Origin: Thermoanaerobaculales bacterium
GTDB lineage: Bacteria; Acidobacteriota; Thermoanaerobaculia; Thermoanaerobaculales; Sulfomarinibacteraceae
Reading direction: 5' to 3'
Length of the DNA stretch: 5,786 nt
Assembly: GCA_029938595.1 (NCBI GenBank)
Contig: JAOZUP010000276.1
Location: 1 to 5,786, forward strand
Shown here: piece after piece, positions 1-5,786 of the stretch
Layout: each line of letters starts with the position of its first letter
Numbering within the stretch: position 1 is the first letter of the stretch
Notes under the pieces: model-generated
The model's input: the letters and a program-made list of their open reading frames with translations, nothing else
Databases searched by the model: none
Told to the model about the DNA's origin: nothing
Translations under genes and position numbers: made by a program

Positions 1-1356
1 CTCTTCATGGTGTGGGTGGTGCTGATCAACCTCAGCCTGATCCTCTTCGATCTCACCTACCTCTGGTTGCGGCCCACCTACTTCAAGTACGTACCCATCG
101 TGACCAGAGTGTGGGATCCGGTACTCGGAATCGAGCCCCACCCACTCACCGAGGAGCTGATTGAGAAGGCCGCAACGGCAGAGCAGCTTTCCCTCCTCGA
201 CCCCGGCTCCGAGAGCCTCTACGCCATGCTCGAAGAGCTGAGCGCCTTGACGTTCAGGGTTCTTGACGAAAACCCGTTCGAACGATCGGGCCAGACAAAG
301 GATCTCGATGGCATCAAGGACAGCATGGCCCGTGTGACCGGTCACTCGACGGCCCACCTGAACAACCCGGAGGAGCTGGCGAAGATTGCACGCGACTATT
401 GGATCGTCCCGCCACAGCAACTGCCGCCGCGATTCTCGCTCTACAACGAAAACCTCGAACCCCTGTTGGCCGTCAACTACTTCCGCGAGTTCGACCTCAA
501 CGGACACCTCGTCAGCCACTTCTGGAAGATCGACCTGCCCTTCCTGATCCTCTTTTGGATCGAGTTCATGGTGCGGTGGGCCCTCGCCATCCGGCGGCAC
601 ACATACGCCCGCTGGTACTTCTTCCCGATCTTCTACTGGTATGACCTGCTCAGCCTCATCCCGGTCACGACCCTGCGCCCACTCCGCCTCCTGCGCGTGG
701 TTTCCATCTATATGCGTCTGCGCCAGTCGGAGCTGTCGCGGGTGGGCAAGGACTTCATTAGCCGCGCGGTGGAATACATCTCCAACATCATCACCGAGGA
801 GGTCTCCGACCGGGTCGCGGTGCGGATCCTCGGTGAGTTCGGGGAGGAGATCGCGGACGGTACCCACATCAGAATCGCCCGCGCCACCGTCGAGCCGCGG
901 CGCGAGGAGATAGAACAGGTCCTGGTGGGGCAAATTCAAACCATCCTCACCGACGAGGAGACCATCGCGCGCTTTCGGCAGCTCCTCAGGCTCAACCTTG
1001 ACAACGCGGTCGAGGAATCGGAGAGTCTTCGCTCGCTCCCCCTCCCGCACATCGTCGTCAAGCCAATCGTCCGCGCGGTGGGCGAGGTCATCCTCGACAC
1101 CACCCTCGAGACCATCGAGGCGACCCTCGACAGCCCCGAAGGGCAGGAGGCGGTATCCGCCGTCGCCGGTTCGATCCTCGAGGCCCTCTTCTACGGCCCC
1201 GCCCTGGCCGAGCTCGAGTCCCTGGCCAAGGACATCAGCCTCCAGGTTATCGACCACATGATGGACGTGGTCAAGGTCAAGAAGTGGGCGCTGCCCGACG
1301 AGGGGGAGGGCAGACCGGTGATGCCCTGGGAGGAGGAGGAGGAGGAGGAATCCTGA
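1..1356 (+). CDS. Predicted membrane protein with a voltage-sensor-like S2-S4 segment and no pore (5' partial)
   Basis: I do not recognise a named function. The frame is open to the left edge. The first in-window ATG is at 7, but codons 1-6 (CTC TTC) are also open and not Shine-Dalgarno-like, and a hydrophobic helix begins immediately, so the true start probably lies upstream. Residues below count from that ATG (449 aa). Residues 1-20 form a hydrophobic helix (S1-like). Residues 24-172 are a soluble loop containing the run GIEPHP. Residues 174-192 are a second membrane segment with E186 and R190. Residues 203-220 are a third, with D213 in WYDLLSLIP. Residues 222-240 carry R224, R227 and R230 at three-residue spacing. 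The acidic S2, the Asp in S3 and the periodic Arg in S4 are hallmarks of voltage-sensor domains in the ion transport superfamily. No pore helix or selectivity filter follows. Residues 245-426 are charged and probably helical, and the tail is seven Glu plus Ser. The reading frame is convincing. The sensor-like fold is inference, and it could simply be a structural membrane protein. Confidence 0.88.
   Translation, partial: LFMVWVVLINLSLILFDLTYLWLRPTYFKYVPIVTRVWDPVLGIEPHPLTEELIEKAATAEQLSLLDPGSESLYAMLEELSALTFRVLDENPFERSGQTKDLDGIKDSMARVTGHSTAHLNNPEELAKIARDYWIVPPQQLPPRFSLYNENLEPLLAVNYFREFDLNGHLVSHFWKIDLPFLILFWIEFMVRWALAIRRHTYARWYFFPIFYWYDLLSLIPVTTLRPLRLLRVVSIYMRLRQSELSRVGKDFISRAVEYISNIITEEVSDRVAVRILGEFGEEIADGTHIRIARATVEPRREEIEQVLVGQIQTILTDEETIARFRQLLRLNLDNAVEESESLRSLPLPHIVVKPIVRAVGEVILDTTLETIEATLDSPEGQEAVSAVAGSILEALFYGPALAELESLAKDISLQVIDHMMDVVKVKKWALPDEGEGRPVMPWEEEEEEES
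1330..1350 (+). repeat. GAG trinucleotide microsatellite encoding a poly-Glu tail
   Basis: Six GAG codons and one GAA in a row encode seven consecutive glutamates just before the final Ser and the TGA stop. A pure trinucleotide tract like this can slip in replication, and gains or losses would stay in frame, so the length of the acidic tail may vary between strains. The tract is followed almost directly by a heptamer array. Confidence 0.85.
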
Positions 1357-1387
1357 ATTCTCAATTCTCAATTCTCGATTCTCAATT
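1356..1387. repeat. Heptamer tandem repeat AATTCTC, four units plus a partial unit
   Basis: Units are AATTCTC at 1356-1362, 1363-1369 and 1370-1376, GATTCTC at 1377-1383, and a partial AATT at 1384-1387. The first base of the array is the last base of the TGA stop of the upstream gene. The tract is AT-rich in an otherwise GC-rich window. Two other arrays of 7-bp period, with different units, lie near the right edge. Heptameric short tandemly repeated repetitive sequences are known between genes of filamentous cyanobacteria, but I cannot say these belong to that class. Confidence 0.85.
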
Positions 1388-1397
1388 TCCAGCCCCC

Positions 1398-1409
1398 CAC
1401 CGTACGGTG
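1398..1409. other. 12-bp perfect palindrome in the convergent spacer
   Basis: CACCGTACGGTG is a perfect palindrome between the heptamer array and the large inverted repeat. It could be a protein-binding site or part of the neighbouring palindromic element. With no loop it would make a poor RNA hairpin. No function can be assigned. Confidence 0.3.
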
Positions 1410-1414
1410 CGGCG

Positions 1415-1500
1415 GAGGTGCCATTTTTGATATTGTTTGAGGCCCGCTCCTCCAGGCCCCGCAGAGGATCGCGAGCAAACAATGTCAAGGGTGGCACCTC
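1415..1500 (+). repeat. 86-bp inverted-repeat element with 25-bp arms, forming an RNA hairpin in the rightward transcript
   Basis: The left arm 1415-1439 pairs with the right arm 1476-1500 along its whole length. There are 21 Watson-Crick pairs, including nine at the outer end (GAGGTGCCA with TGGCACCTC). The four remaining positions (1424-1426 with 1489-1491, and 1431 with 1484) are all U-G in a plus-strand RNA, but would be A-C mismatches in a minus-strand RNA. The 36-nt interior can form a smaller hairpin, 1448-1452 with 1464-1468. The element lies 58 bp after the membrane-protein stop and 63 bp from the stop of the convergent gene. Possibilities are a REP-like or MITE-like mobile palindrome, or a 3'-UTR structure that stabilises or ends the upstream transcript. 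No T-run follows, so it is not a classical intrinsic terminator. No target-site duplication is evident. Confidence 0.7.
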
Positions 1501-1523
1501 TCGGGAAGCGCGTTGGGATTCGA

Positions 1524-1540
1524 GCCCCGTGCGGCGGGGC
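1524..1540. other. Small GC hairpin near the 3' end of the large minus-strand gene
   Basis: GCCCCG at 1524-1529 and CGGGGC at 1535-1540 are perfect 6-bp arms around a 5-nt loop. The hairpin lies 23 bp beyond the TAG stop of the leftward gene, so it could help end that transcript or protect its 3' end. No T-tract follows on either strand, so a rho-independent terminator is not well supported, and small GC-rich hairpins are common by chance in such DNA. Confidence 0.25.
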
Positions 1541-1563
1541 GCCTCGTTCCGCCCTGCTCTCGC

Positions 1564-4500
1564 CTACTCCAATTCGACGGTGACGTTGCCGCCGCCGGGG
1601 ACGATCGCCTCCCGAGTCGACAGGGTGCCGTCCGGGGCGTAGGCCTCGATCCGCCAAGCGCCCTCGGGCAGGTGGAGTTCGAGGCCCGACGCCCGCACCG
1701 GCACCCACTCGCCGCGGCCGGGGTTGGACCACTGGGGGATAGGCACCACGATGCCGGTTGCCGCCTCGCTCAGACGTACCTGCCACGCAGCACCGCTTTC
1801 GTCGGCGGGCGCCACAAGGCTCAGCCCTCCAGTGGCGCGGAGCTGAACCGGGATCTCGGCCCGGGGGACATCGGCAACTACAAGCGCTGCGCCTTGCCCC
1901 TTCACCAGCAGCGTCCACCGGCCCCGCGGCAGGTCGTTCACCTCACAGTGACCTTCGACGGTACACGTGGAGGAAATCGACGGGCCCAGCACTCCACCAC
2001 CGAGGCCCTGGATCCAGATTCGCGTCGCCGGAGAGCCGTTCGCCTCCCGCACCACCAGGACCGTCGTGGTTTCTCCTTCGAGGAGCAATGTGACATCGTG
2101 CGCGGCGCCGTCCAACACGATGATATTTTGCCGTGCAGGCGTACGTCCGCGCGCTTCGGCCAGCACCGTGTACTCGCCATCCCCGAGATCGGAGACCTCG
2201 AACGCGCCTGCGGCGTCGCTGGTGGTTGTGCGCTGGACCGGCGGAATGGACGAGCCGGTGACCGCCACCGCGGCGCCCTCGATCGGTCGCTCGGTGTCCG
2301 CTTCGAGGACGCGGCCGGTAACGGACCCGGAGGACACGAAGAGATCGAGCTCGGTGTCCACTTCGAGCAGCACGTGGTCGCCGGCCAGGACCTCGCCCGA
2401 GCGCGAGTGCGCCGCGATCTGGTACTCGCCCGGTTCCAGCCCCTCGACCCGCCAACCTCCGTCGGGCCCACTGACCGTCTCGCCCGAGGCGGCGGTGGCC
2501 ACTCCGTGAACCGATACCGTCAATCCCGGCACGCCGGTGCTACCACGAAGCACCCGGCCGTACACCGTCAGACCCGCAGCGAAGTCAATCACCACTCGCT
2601 CGCTCTCGCCCGTTTCCGGGACAAACACGCCTACCGATCGGCTGCGGCGAGTCGTCATCTCGATGGCAACGACCTGACGTTCGCCGGACGGCACGCCGGC
2701 GATCCGGAAGGCGCCGTCGGGGGTGGGGCCGGCCCTGCCGCCACCGTCGACCCGGACCATGCAGCTTTCGAGCTCCGAGGCCGAGAGACCGAGGATCTCA
2801 CCGGTGACCGTGGCGCCCCTTTCCAGGCGCAGATCGACGGTGACCGTCTCGCCCTCCGGCACCTCCACATCCTCGGATGCCCGGGCCAGACCCTCCGCCG
2901 ACGCCCACACAGTCCAGCTCCCGGGTCCCACATCCGTCAGCCCGAAACGACCATCCGCCCCGGTCTCGTCGCTCACCGACTGGGAAACACCACTGCCGTA
3001 CGCGCTCACCCTGGCGCCAGCCAACGGTGAGCCGTCGGGGCCGGACACGGTCCCCCTGATCGCTCCGCCGCGCGGAAGGCGCAGCACCACCTCGTCCGGT
3101 TGGCCGGCCTCGGCGGTTGTCTGCGCCGATTGCCCCTCTTCCGATCGGGCCCAGACCCGCTGGGTACCCGGACCAAGGGCGTCGAAATGAAAGCGGCCGT
3201 CTGCGTCGGACTGGGTCCTCGATGAATCCGTCATCCCGCTTCTCCGGCTCCGCGAAGCGGGGCTTGCGGTCACCACCACGCCCACCGCCGGCTCCCCGTC
3301 GGCGGTCTCCACCCGGCCCCTCAGCTCGAGACCCGGCTCGAGCCGGATGACGACGGGCTCAGGATCGGCGGCACCTATCATCACCTTCTGTTGAACACGC
3401 CGCATGCCCTCGGCGTGAGCGTAGATCTCGAACTCGCCGTCCCAGAGCCCATCGAACAGGAACCTCCCCGAGGCATCGGTCTGAGAATTTCCAACGCCCA
3501 TGCTGAACCGCCCGTAGTTGCCGACACCCGGGATTGACGTTTCCCGCTGAAAACCAAGGCTGACCGACGCCCCTTCGACGGGCGAGTCGCTGCGTGCATC
3601 GAGCACGAGGCCTTCGAGGATCCTCTCCTCCGCCATCGCGACCTCGATCTCGCCTTCGGGCGGCAGCTCCACCTTGAGCGGCGCCTCGGGCACCAAGCCC
3701 TCGGCACGGGCCTGGAGGTAGACCCCCCCGGATGGATCGAGGTCCGGGATCGAGAAACGGCCATCCTCGTCGCTGGTCACCTCAACCCGGAACAAGGGCA
3801 CCTGCGGGTTGCGTTCGAGGGCCACTTCTGCCTCGCCTACCGGTTCACCGTCAGGACCGAGGGTGGTACCGGTCAGGGTGACCCCCGGCTCCAGCACCTG
3901 GTCGCCGATATCGATCCCCTCGGCCGGAACCTCGATCGTATCGATCGTGCGACTGACCGAGCCGGGCCGGCTCAGCCGCAGCCGCACCGCGCCCACCGGC
4001 ACCGACGCCAAGTGTCCTAACCCCTCCTCGTCGGTGAAGGCCGTCAGCTCCGGGTCGCCCCGTGCCTCCCTATGGCCCATGGCAATCGCCATGCTCGGCC
4101 CACCGCTCGTTCCGGCGGATCGATAGAGATCCACCGTGGCTCCCGAAAGTGGGTACCCGCTGGGGTCGGTCACACGCAGGTCCAGCGCCGCACCCGCTCG
4201 CAGCGTGACGGTGATTTCGAGCACCGCGCCCGGCTCACCCTCGAGCCGCTCGCTGCGCGCCGCCGGAAACCCGGGCGCCCTGACCTCGACCTCGCACTCG
4301 CCGGGCGGCAGGCCGGCGATCGAAAAACGTCCCGCCGAATCGGTCACTGCCCACGGCAGCCAGGGACGCTCGAGCGGCGTGGCCAGCCCACGAGTTCCGT
4401 AGCTCTGGTATCCGGAATTCGCCGACCGGCTGATCCGCATCCACACCGGTAGCCCGGCAACCGACGACTCGGTCGCCGACACGACTCGGCCCTCGATCTG

Positions 4501-5592
4501 CATCGCCGCCCGTGCCTTCAGCGGCACCGGCCCGGTCGAGTCGCTCGGCTGAAGGCGGCCGGACGCGATACCGGGCCCCCAGTACTCCACCAAACCTGAG
4601 ATCGCCACTTTCGGCAGCGAGGCAACGCCGTCTGAGAACACCCGCGGTCCGCCGTGCGACGGGTCGGATTCGAATCCCGCATGAATCACCACGGTTCCCA
4701 GCTCTTCGGGCCATCGGTAACCGATGTCAATCCGCGGCTCGAGGTCGAGATCGACCTCACGATCCGACCGGCCCCGGCCCACCCTGATCCCCTGTGAGTC
4801 GGCGCTCATCGCAACGATCTTCCATTCCGCTTTCGTCGGAACCTGGACGGTCGCTCGGCCTTCGTCGTCCGTGACCGCCGCTGTCTGGAACGGCGAACTC
4901 GCCTCTCTCAGTCTCACTCCAGACGCCGGCCGTTTGCGCGCGTCCCACACCCTGACCGCCATCGGCGCCGAGTCGATCCTCAGGTTCACGACATCCCCGG
5001 GTTGTGTGCCTCGGGTTCGAGCGTTTCCGAACGCCCCACTCTCGCCAGCGCCGATCACCCACAGCGCCTGGGCACTCGAAGGCAACAAAGGCCCGAGGCT
5101 GCCGTCTGCCGGCACCTCGAGGTGAGGAATGGCCACGCGCCAGCGGCGAGCGTCCCAGCCCCACCTGTCCACCCAGGCACCGCCCCAAACAACCAACCGT
5201 TCGTCTCCGCGGTCGGGCCGGCCGACTCGGAGGCGAACCGGCTCGCCTTTGCGCAGCCACGCCGGCGGCAGTTGGAGCTGTTCCGGCAGGACGACCTGTA
5301 ACGAGACCGCCGCGTGACCCCTGGCCGCCAACTCGACAAGTACCGGCAATCGCGCCTCACCGAGATCGATCGAGAACGCCTTGCCGGCCGTCACGTTGCC
5401 ATCAAAAACCGCCTCGAGCTGCCACTCTGGGTGCTCGGCAACCTGCCCGCCAAGGGCCCAGACCTGAACCTGGATCTCGTCGGCAGCGCCCTCGGTATAC
5501 GCGATGCCTTCAAGCCGCAGGACATCCTCCGCCGCCATCACGGAAGCCGCAAGAAGGAGGACATAAGCCGTAACAGCCAAGAGTCGTCGCAT
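1564..5592 (-). CDS. Large exported protein with about twelve tandem carboxypeptidase-regulatory-like beta-sandwich modules
   Basis: This 1342-residue protein starts MRRLL and has a classic Sec signal peptide: a basic end, a hydrophobic core to about residue 18, and cleavage probably after A20 (VMA-AE). No lipobox Cys follows, so the product should be periplasmic or secreted. Residues 22-205 are a region I do not recognise, with five Trp between 136 and 151. Modules begin near residues 210, 364, 468, 570, 657, 754, 843, 926, 1007, 1089, 1174 and 1255. A typical module reads G-x-V near the start, then a PV-x-GA-x-V strand, a TD-x-DGRF turn, a GL-x-PG-x-Y strand and an A-x-A-x-G end. This is the pattern of CarboxypepD_reg/Cna-B-like (transthyretin-like) folds, which in known proteins mediate binding or act as stalks. 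Residues 286-363 interrupt the array. Modules 1, 11 and 12 are degenerate. There are only four Cys. No enzyme domain, LPXTG, PEP-CTERM, TonB barrel or C-terminal membrane anchor is seen. The start is fixed by a Shine-Dalgarno sequence 8 nt upstream. The ligand and role are unknown. Confidence 0.95.
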   Translation of the reverse strand: MRRLLAVTAYVLLLAASVMAAEDVLRLEGIAYTEGAADEIQVQVWALGGQVAEHPEWQLEAVFDGNVTAGKAFSIDLGEARLPVLVELAARGHAAVSLQVVLPEQLQLPPAWLRKGEPVRLRVGRPDRGDERLVVWGGAWVDRWGWDARRWRVAIPHLEVPADGSLGPLLPSSAQALWVIGAGESGAFGNARTRGTQPGDVVNLRIDSAPMAVRVWDARKRPASGVRLREASSPFQTAAVTDDEGRATVQVPTKAEWKIVAMSADSQGIRVGRGRSDREVDLDLEPRIDIGYRWPEELGTVVIHAGFESDPSHGGPRVFSDGVASLPKVAISGLVEYWGPGIASGRLQPSDSTGPVPLKARAAMQIEGRVVSATESSVAGLPVWMRISRSANSGYQSYGTRGLATPLERPWLPWAVTDSAGRFSIAGLPPGECEVEVRAPGFPAARSERLEGEPGAVLEITVTLRAGAALDLRVTDPSGYPLSGATVDLYRSAGTSGGPSMAIAMGHREARGDPELTAFTDEEGLGHLASVPVGAVRLRLSRPGSVSRTIDTIEVPAEGIDIGDQVLEPGVTLTGTTLGPDGEPVGEAEVALERNPQVPLFRVEVTSDEDGRFSIPDLDPSGGVYLQARAEGLVPEAPLKVELPPEGEIEVAMAEERILEGLVLDARSDSPVEGASVSLGFQRETSIPGVGNYGRFSMGVGNSQTDASGRFLFDGLWDGEFEIYAHAEGMRRVQQKVMIGAADPEPVVIRLEPGLELRGRVETADGEPAVGVVVTASPASRSRRSGMTDSSRTQSDADGRFHFDALGPGTQRVWARSEEGQSAQTTAEAGQPDEVVLRLPRGGAIRGTVSGPDGSPLAGARVSAYGSGVSQSVSDETGADGRFGLTDVGPGSWTVWASAEGLARASEDVEVPEGETVTVDLRLERGATVTGEILGLSASELESCMVRVDGGGRAGPTPDGAFRIAGVPSGERQVVAIEMTTRRSRSVGVFVPETGESERVVIDFAAGLTVYGRVLRGSTGVPGLTVSVHGVATAASGETVSGPDGGWRVEGLEPGEYQIAAHSRSGEVLAGDHVLLEVDTELDLFVSSGSVTGRVLEADTERPIEGAAVAVTGSSIPPVQRTTTSDAAGAFEVSDLGDGEYTVLAEARGRTPARQNIIVLDGAAHDVTLLLEGETTTVLVVREANGSPATRIWIQGLGGGVLGPSISSTCTVEGHCEVNDLPRGRWTLLVKGQGAALVVADVPRAEIPVQLRATGGLSLVAPADESGAAWQVRLSEAATGIVVPIPQWSNPGRGEWVPVRASGLELHLPEGAWRIEAYAPDGTLSTREAIVPGGGNVTVELE

Positions 5593-5600
5593 CGTCGATG

Positions 5601-5607
5601 CCTCCCC
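5601..5607 (-). promoter_or_regulatory. Shine-Dalgarno site of the large exported protein
   Basis: On the minus strand this reads GGGGAGG, ending 8 nt before the ATG at 5592. It contains the GGAGG core at good spacing and supports the chosen start, which in turn gives a well-formed signal peptide. Confidence 0.75.
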
Positions 5608-5634
5608 GCATTCGCCAACTCATAACCTGTGGGC

Positions 5635-5663
5635 ATTGTACTCCCGTGGGACGTGGATTCCAC
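5635..5663 (-). promoter_or_regulatory. Possible sigma-70-type promoter of the exported-protein gene
   Basis: On the minus strand TACAAT (5640-5635) matches five of six bases of the -10 consensus TATAAT. Seventeen bases upstream, GTGGAA (5663-5658) matches only three of six bases of TTGACA. Transcription would begin near 5628, leaving a leader of about 36 nt that includes the Shine-Dalgarno site. The -35 hexamer overlaps an 11-bp palindrome, GTGGATTCCAC (5653-5663), that could be an operator. The call rests mainly on the -10 match and its position. Confidence 0.3.
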
Positions 5664-5700
5664 CCGACGAGCAGGGGGCCGACCACCGATGCCACAAGGA

Positions 5701-5721
5701 GAATTTGGAATTCGGAATTCC
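5701..5721. repeat. Heptamer tandem repeat GAATTYG, three units
   Basis: Units are GAATTTG (5701-5707), GAATTCG (5708-5714) and GAATTCC (5715-5721). The period is 7 bp, the same as the array after the membrane-protein gene, but the unit differs. It lies about 110 bp upstream of the start codon of the leftward gene, upstream of the proposed promoter. Confidence 0.7.
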
Positions 5722-5741
5722 CGCCCATCCACCCCGCGGAC

Positions 5742-5759
5742 AGTGTTGAGTGTTGAGTT
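5742..5759. repeat. Heptamer tandem repeat AGTGTTG, two units plus a partial unit
   Basis: Two perfect copies of AGTGTTG (5742-5748, 5749-5755) are followed by AGTT. Alone this would be weak, but it is the third 7-bp-period array in the two intergenic stretches of this window, each with a different unit, and it lies only 20 bp from the GAATTYG array. Confidence 0.55.
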
Positions 5760-5786
5760 ACGGACACCGGATTAGGCATTCCACCC

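Noticed and set aside
1514..1529. A tRNA T-arm-like motif (GGGATTCGAGCCCC)
   Set aside because: The base before TTCGA is A instead of the required G53, the stem does not pair properly, and no acceptor, D or anticodon arms are present nearby. A similar GGATTCGAATCC near 4675 lies inside the coding module region and is equally unsupported.
1407..1537. The 9-bp direct repeat GTGCGGCGG at 1407-1415 and 1529-1537, bracketing the inverted repeat
   Set aside because: It could suggest a target-site duplication, but the copies do not abut the ends of the element, and such GC-rich 9-mers recur easily by chance here.
1382..1918. A 178-codon minus-strand frame overlapping the 3' end of the exported-protein gene and the spacer
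   Set aside because: It is rich in Arg, Gly and Ala, shares DNA with a clearly coding frame, and runs through the inverted repeat. It looks like a frame shadow.
1513..3030. A 505-codon open frame on the plus strand opposite the large exported-protein gene
   Set aside because: Its product has an arginine- and histidine-rich, low-complexity composition typical of the antisense of GC-rich genes. The minus-strand frame has a signal peptide, regular modules and a Shine-Dalgarno site. Other long plus-strand frames across 1564-5592 fail the same way.
3237..3260. Inverted repeat CCGCTT...AAGCGG inside the exported-protein gene
   Set aside because: The 6-bp arms lie in coding DNA rich in Arg and Ser codons, with no sign of an internal regulatory role.
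5510..5779. An 89-codon minus-strand frame crossing the start of the exported-protein gene
   Set aside because: It overlaps the signal peptide in another frame and translates two heptamer arrays, and its product has no recognisable features.
5657..5786. The 9-bp direct repeat ATTCCACCC at 5657-5665 and 5778-5786
   Set aside because: Only two short copies are present, one of them cut by the window edge. This is too little to call an operator pair or a repeat family.

Overview
The window holds two convergent genes in GC-rich DNA. The codons strongly favour G or C at the third position. The genes are a membrane protein reading rightward (1-1356, open at the left edge) and a very large secreted protein reading leftward (5592-1564). 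The organism looks like a GC-rich Gram-negative bacterium. A long Sec-exported array of carboxypeptidase-regulatory-like beta-sandwich modules, together with AT-rich heptamer repeats between genes, would suit an Acidobacteriota-type genome. That placement is an impression from composition and protein style, and no marker gene supports it.

Left part (1-1356): a predicted integral membrane protein with no named function. One hydrophobic segment is followed by a long soluble loop, then two hydrophobic segments and an arginine-every-third-residue helix. The last three segments read like S2-S3-S4 of a voltage-sensor domain, but no pore follows. A charged helical domain of about 180 residues and a seven-glutamate tail complete it.

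Convergent spacer (1357-1563): this is the most structured non-coding stretch. A GAG microsatellite encodes the acidic tail and runs into a heptamer array (AATTCTC x4) that includes the last base of the stop codon. Next come a 12-bp palindrome, an 86-bp inverted repeat with 25-bp arms whose four non-Watson-Crick pairs are all U-G in the rightward transcript, and a small GC hairpin.

Right part (1564-5592, minus strand): a 1342-residue exported protein. It has a signal peptide, a unique N-terminal region of about 180 residues and about twelve tandem modules of 80-100 residues that resemble CarboxypepD_reg/Cna-B-like folds. There is no visible C-terminal anchor. A good Shine-Dalgarno sequence and a plausible -10 element precede it.

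Right edge (5593-5786): upstream DNA of the large gene, with two more heptamer arrays of different sequence (GAATTYG x3 and AGTGTTG x2.5). I see no gene here.

The two genes converge and do not form an operon, so nothing shows that they work together. I see no CRISPR array, tRNA, rRNA, transposase or defence module. The best leads are the pore-less voltage-sensor-like protein, the wobble-conserved hairpin and the heptamer arrays in both intergenic regions.
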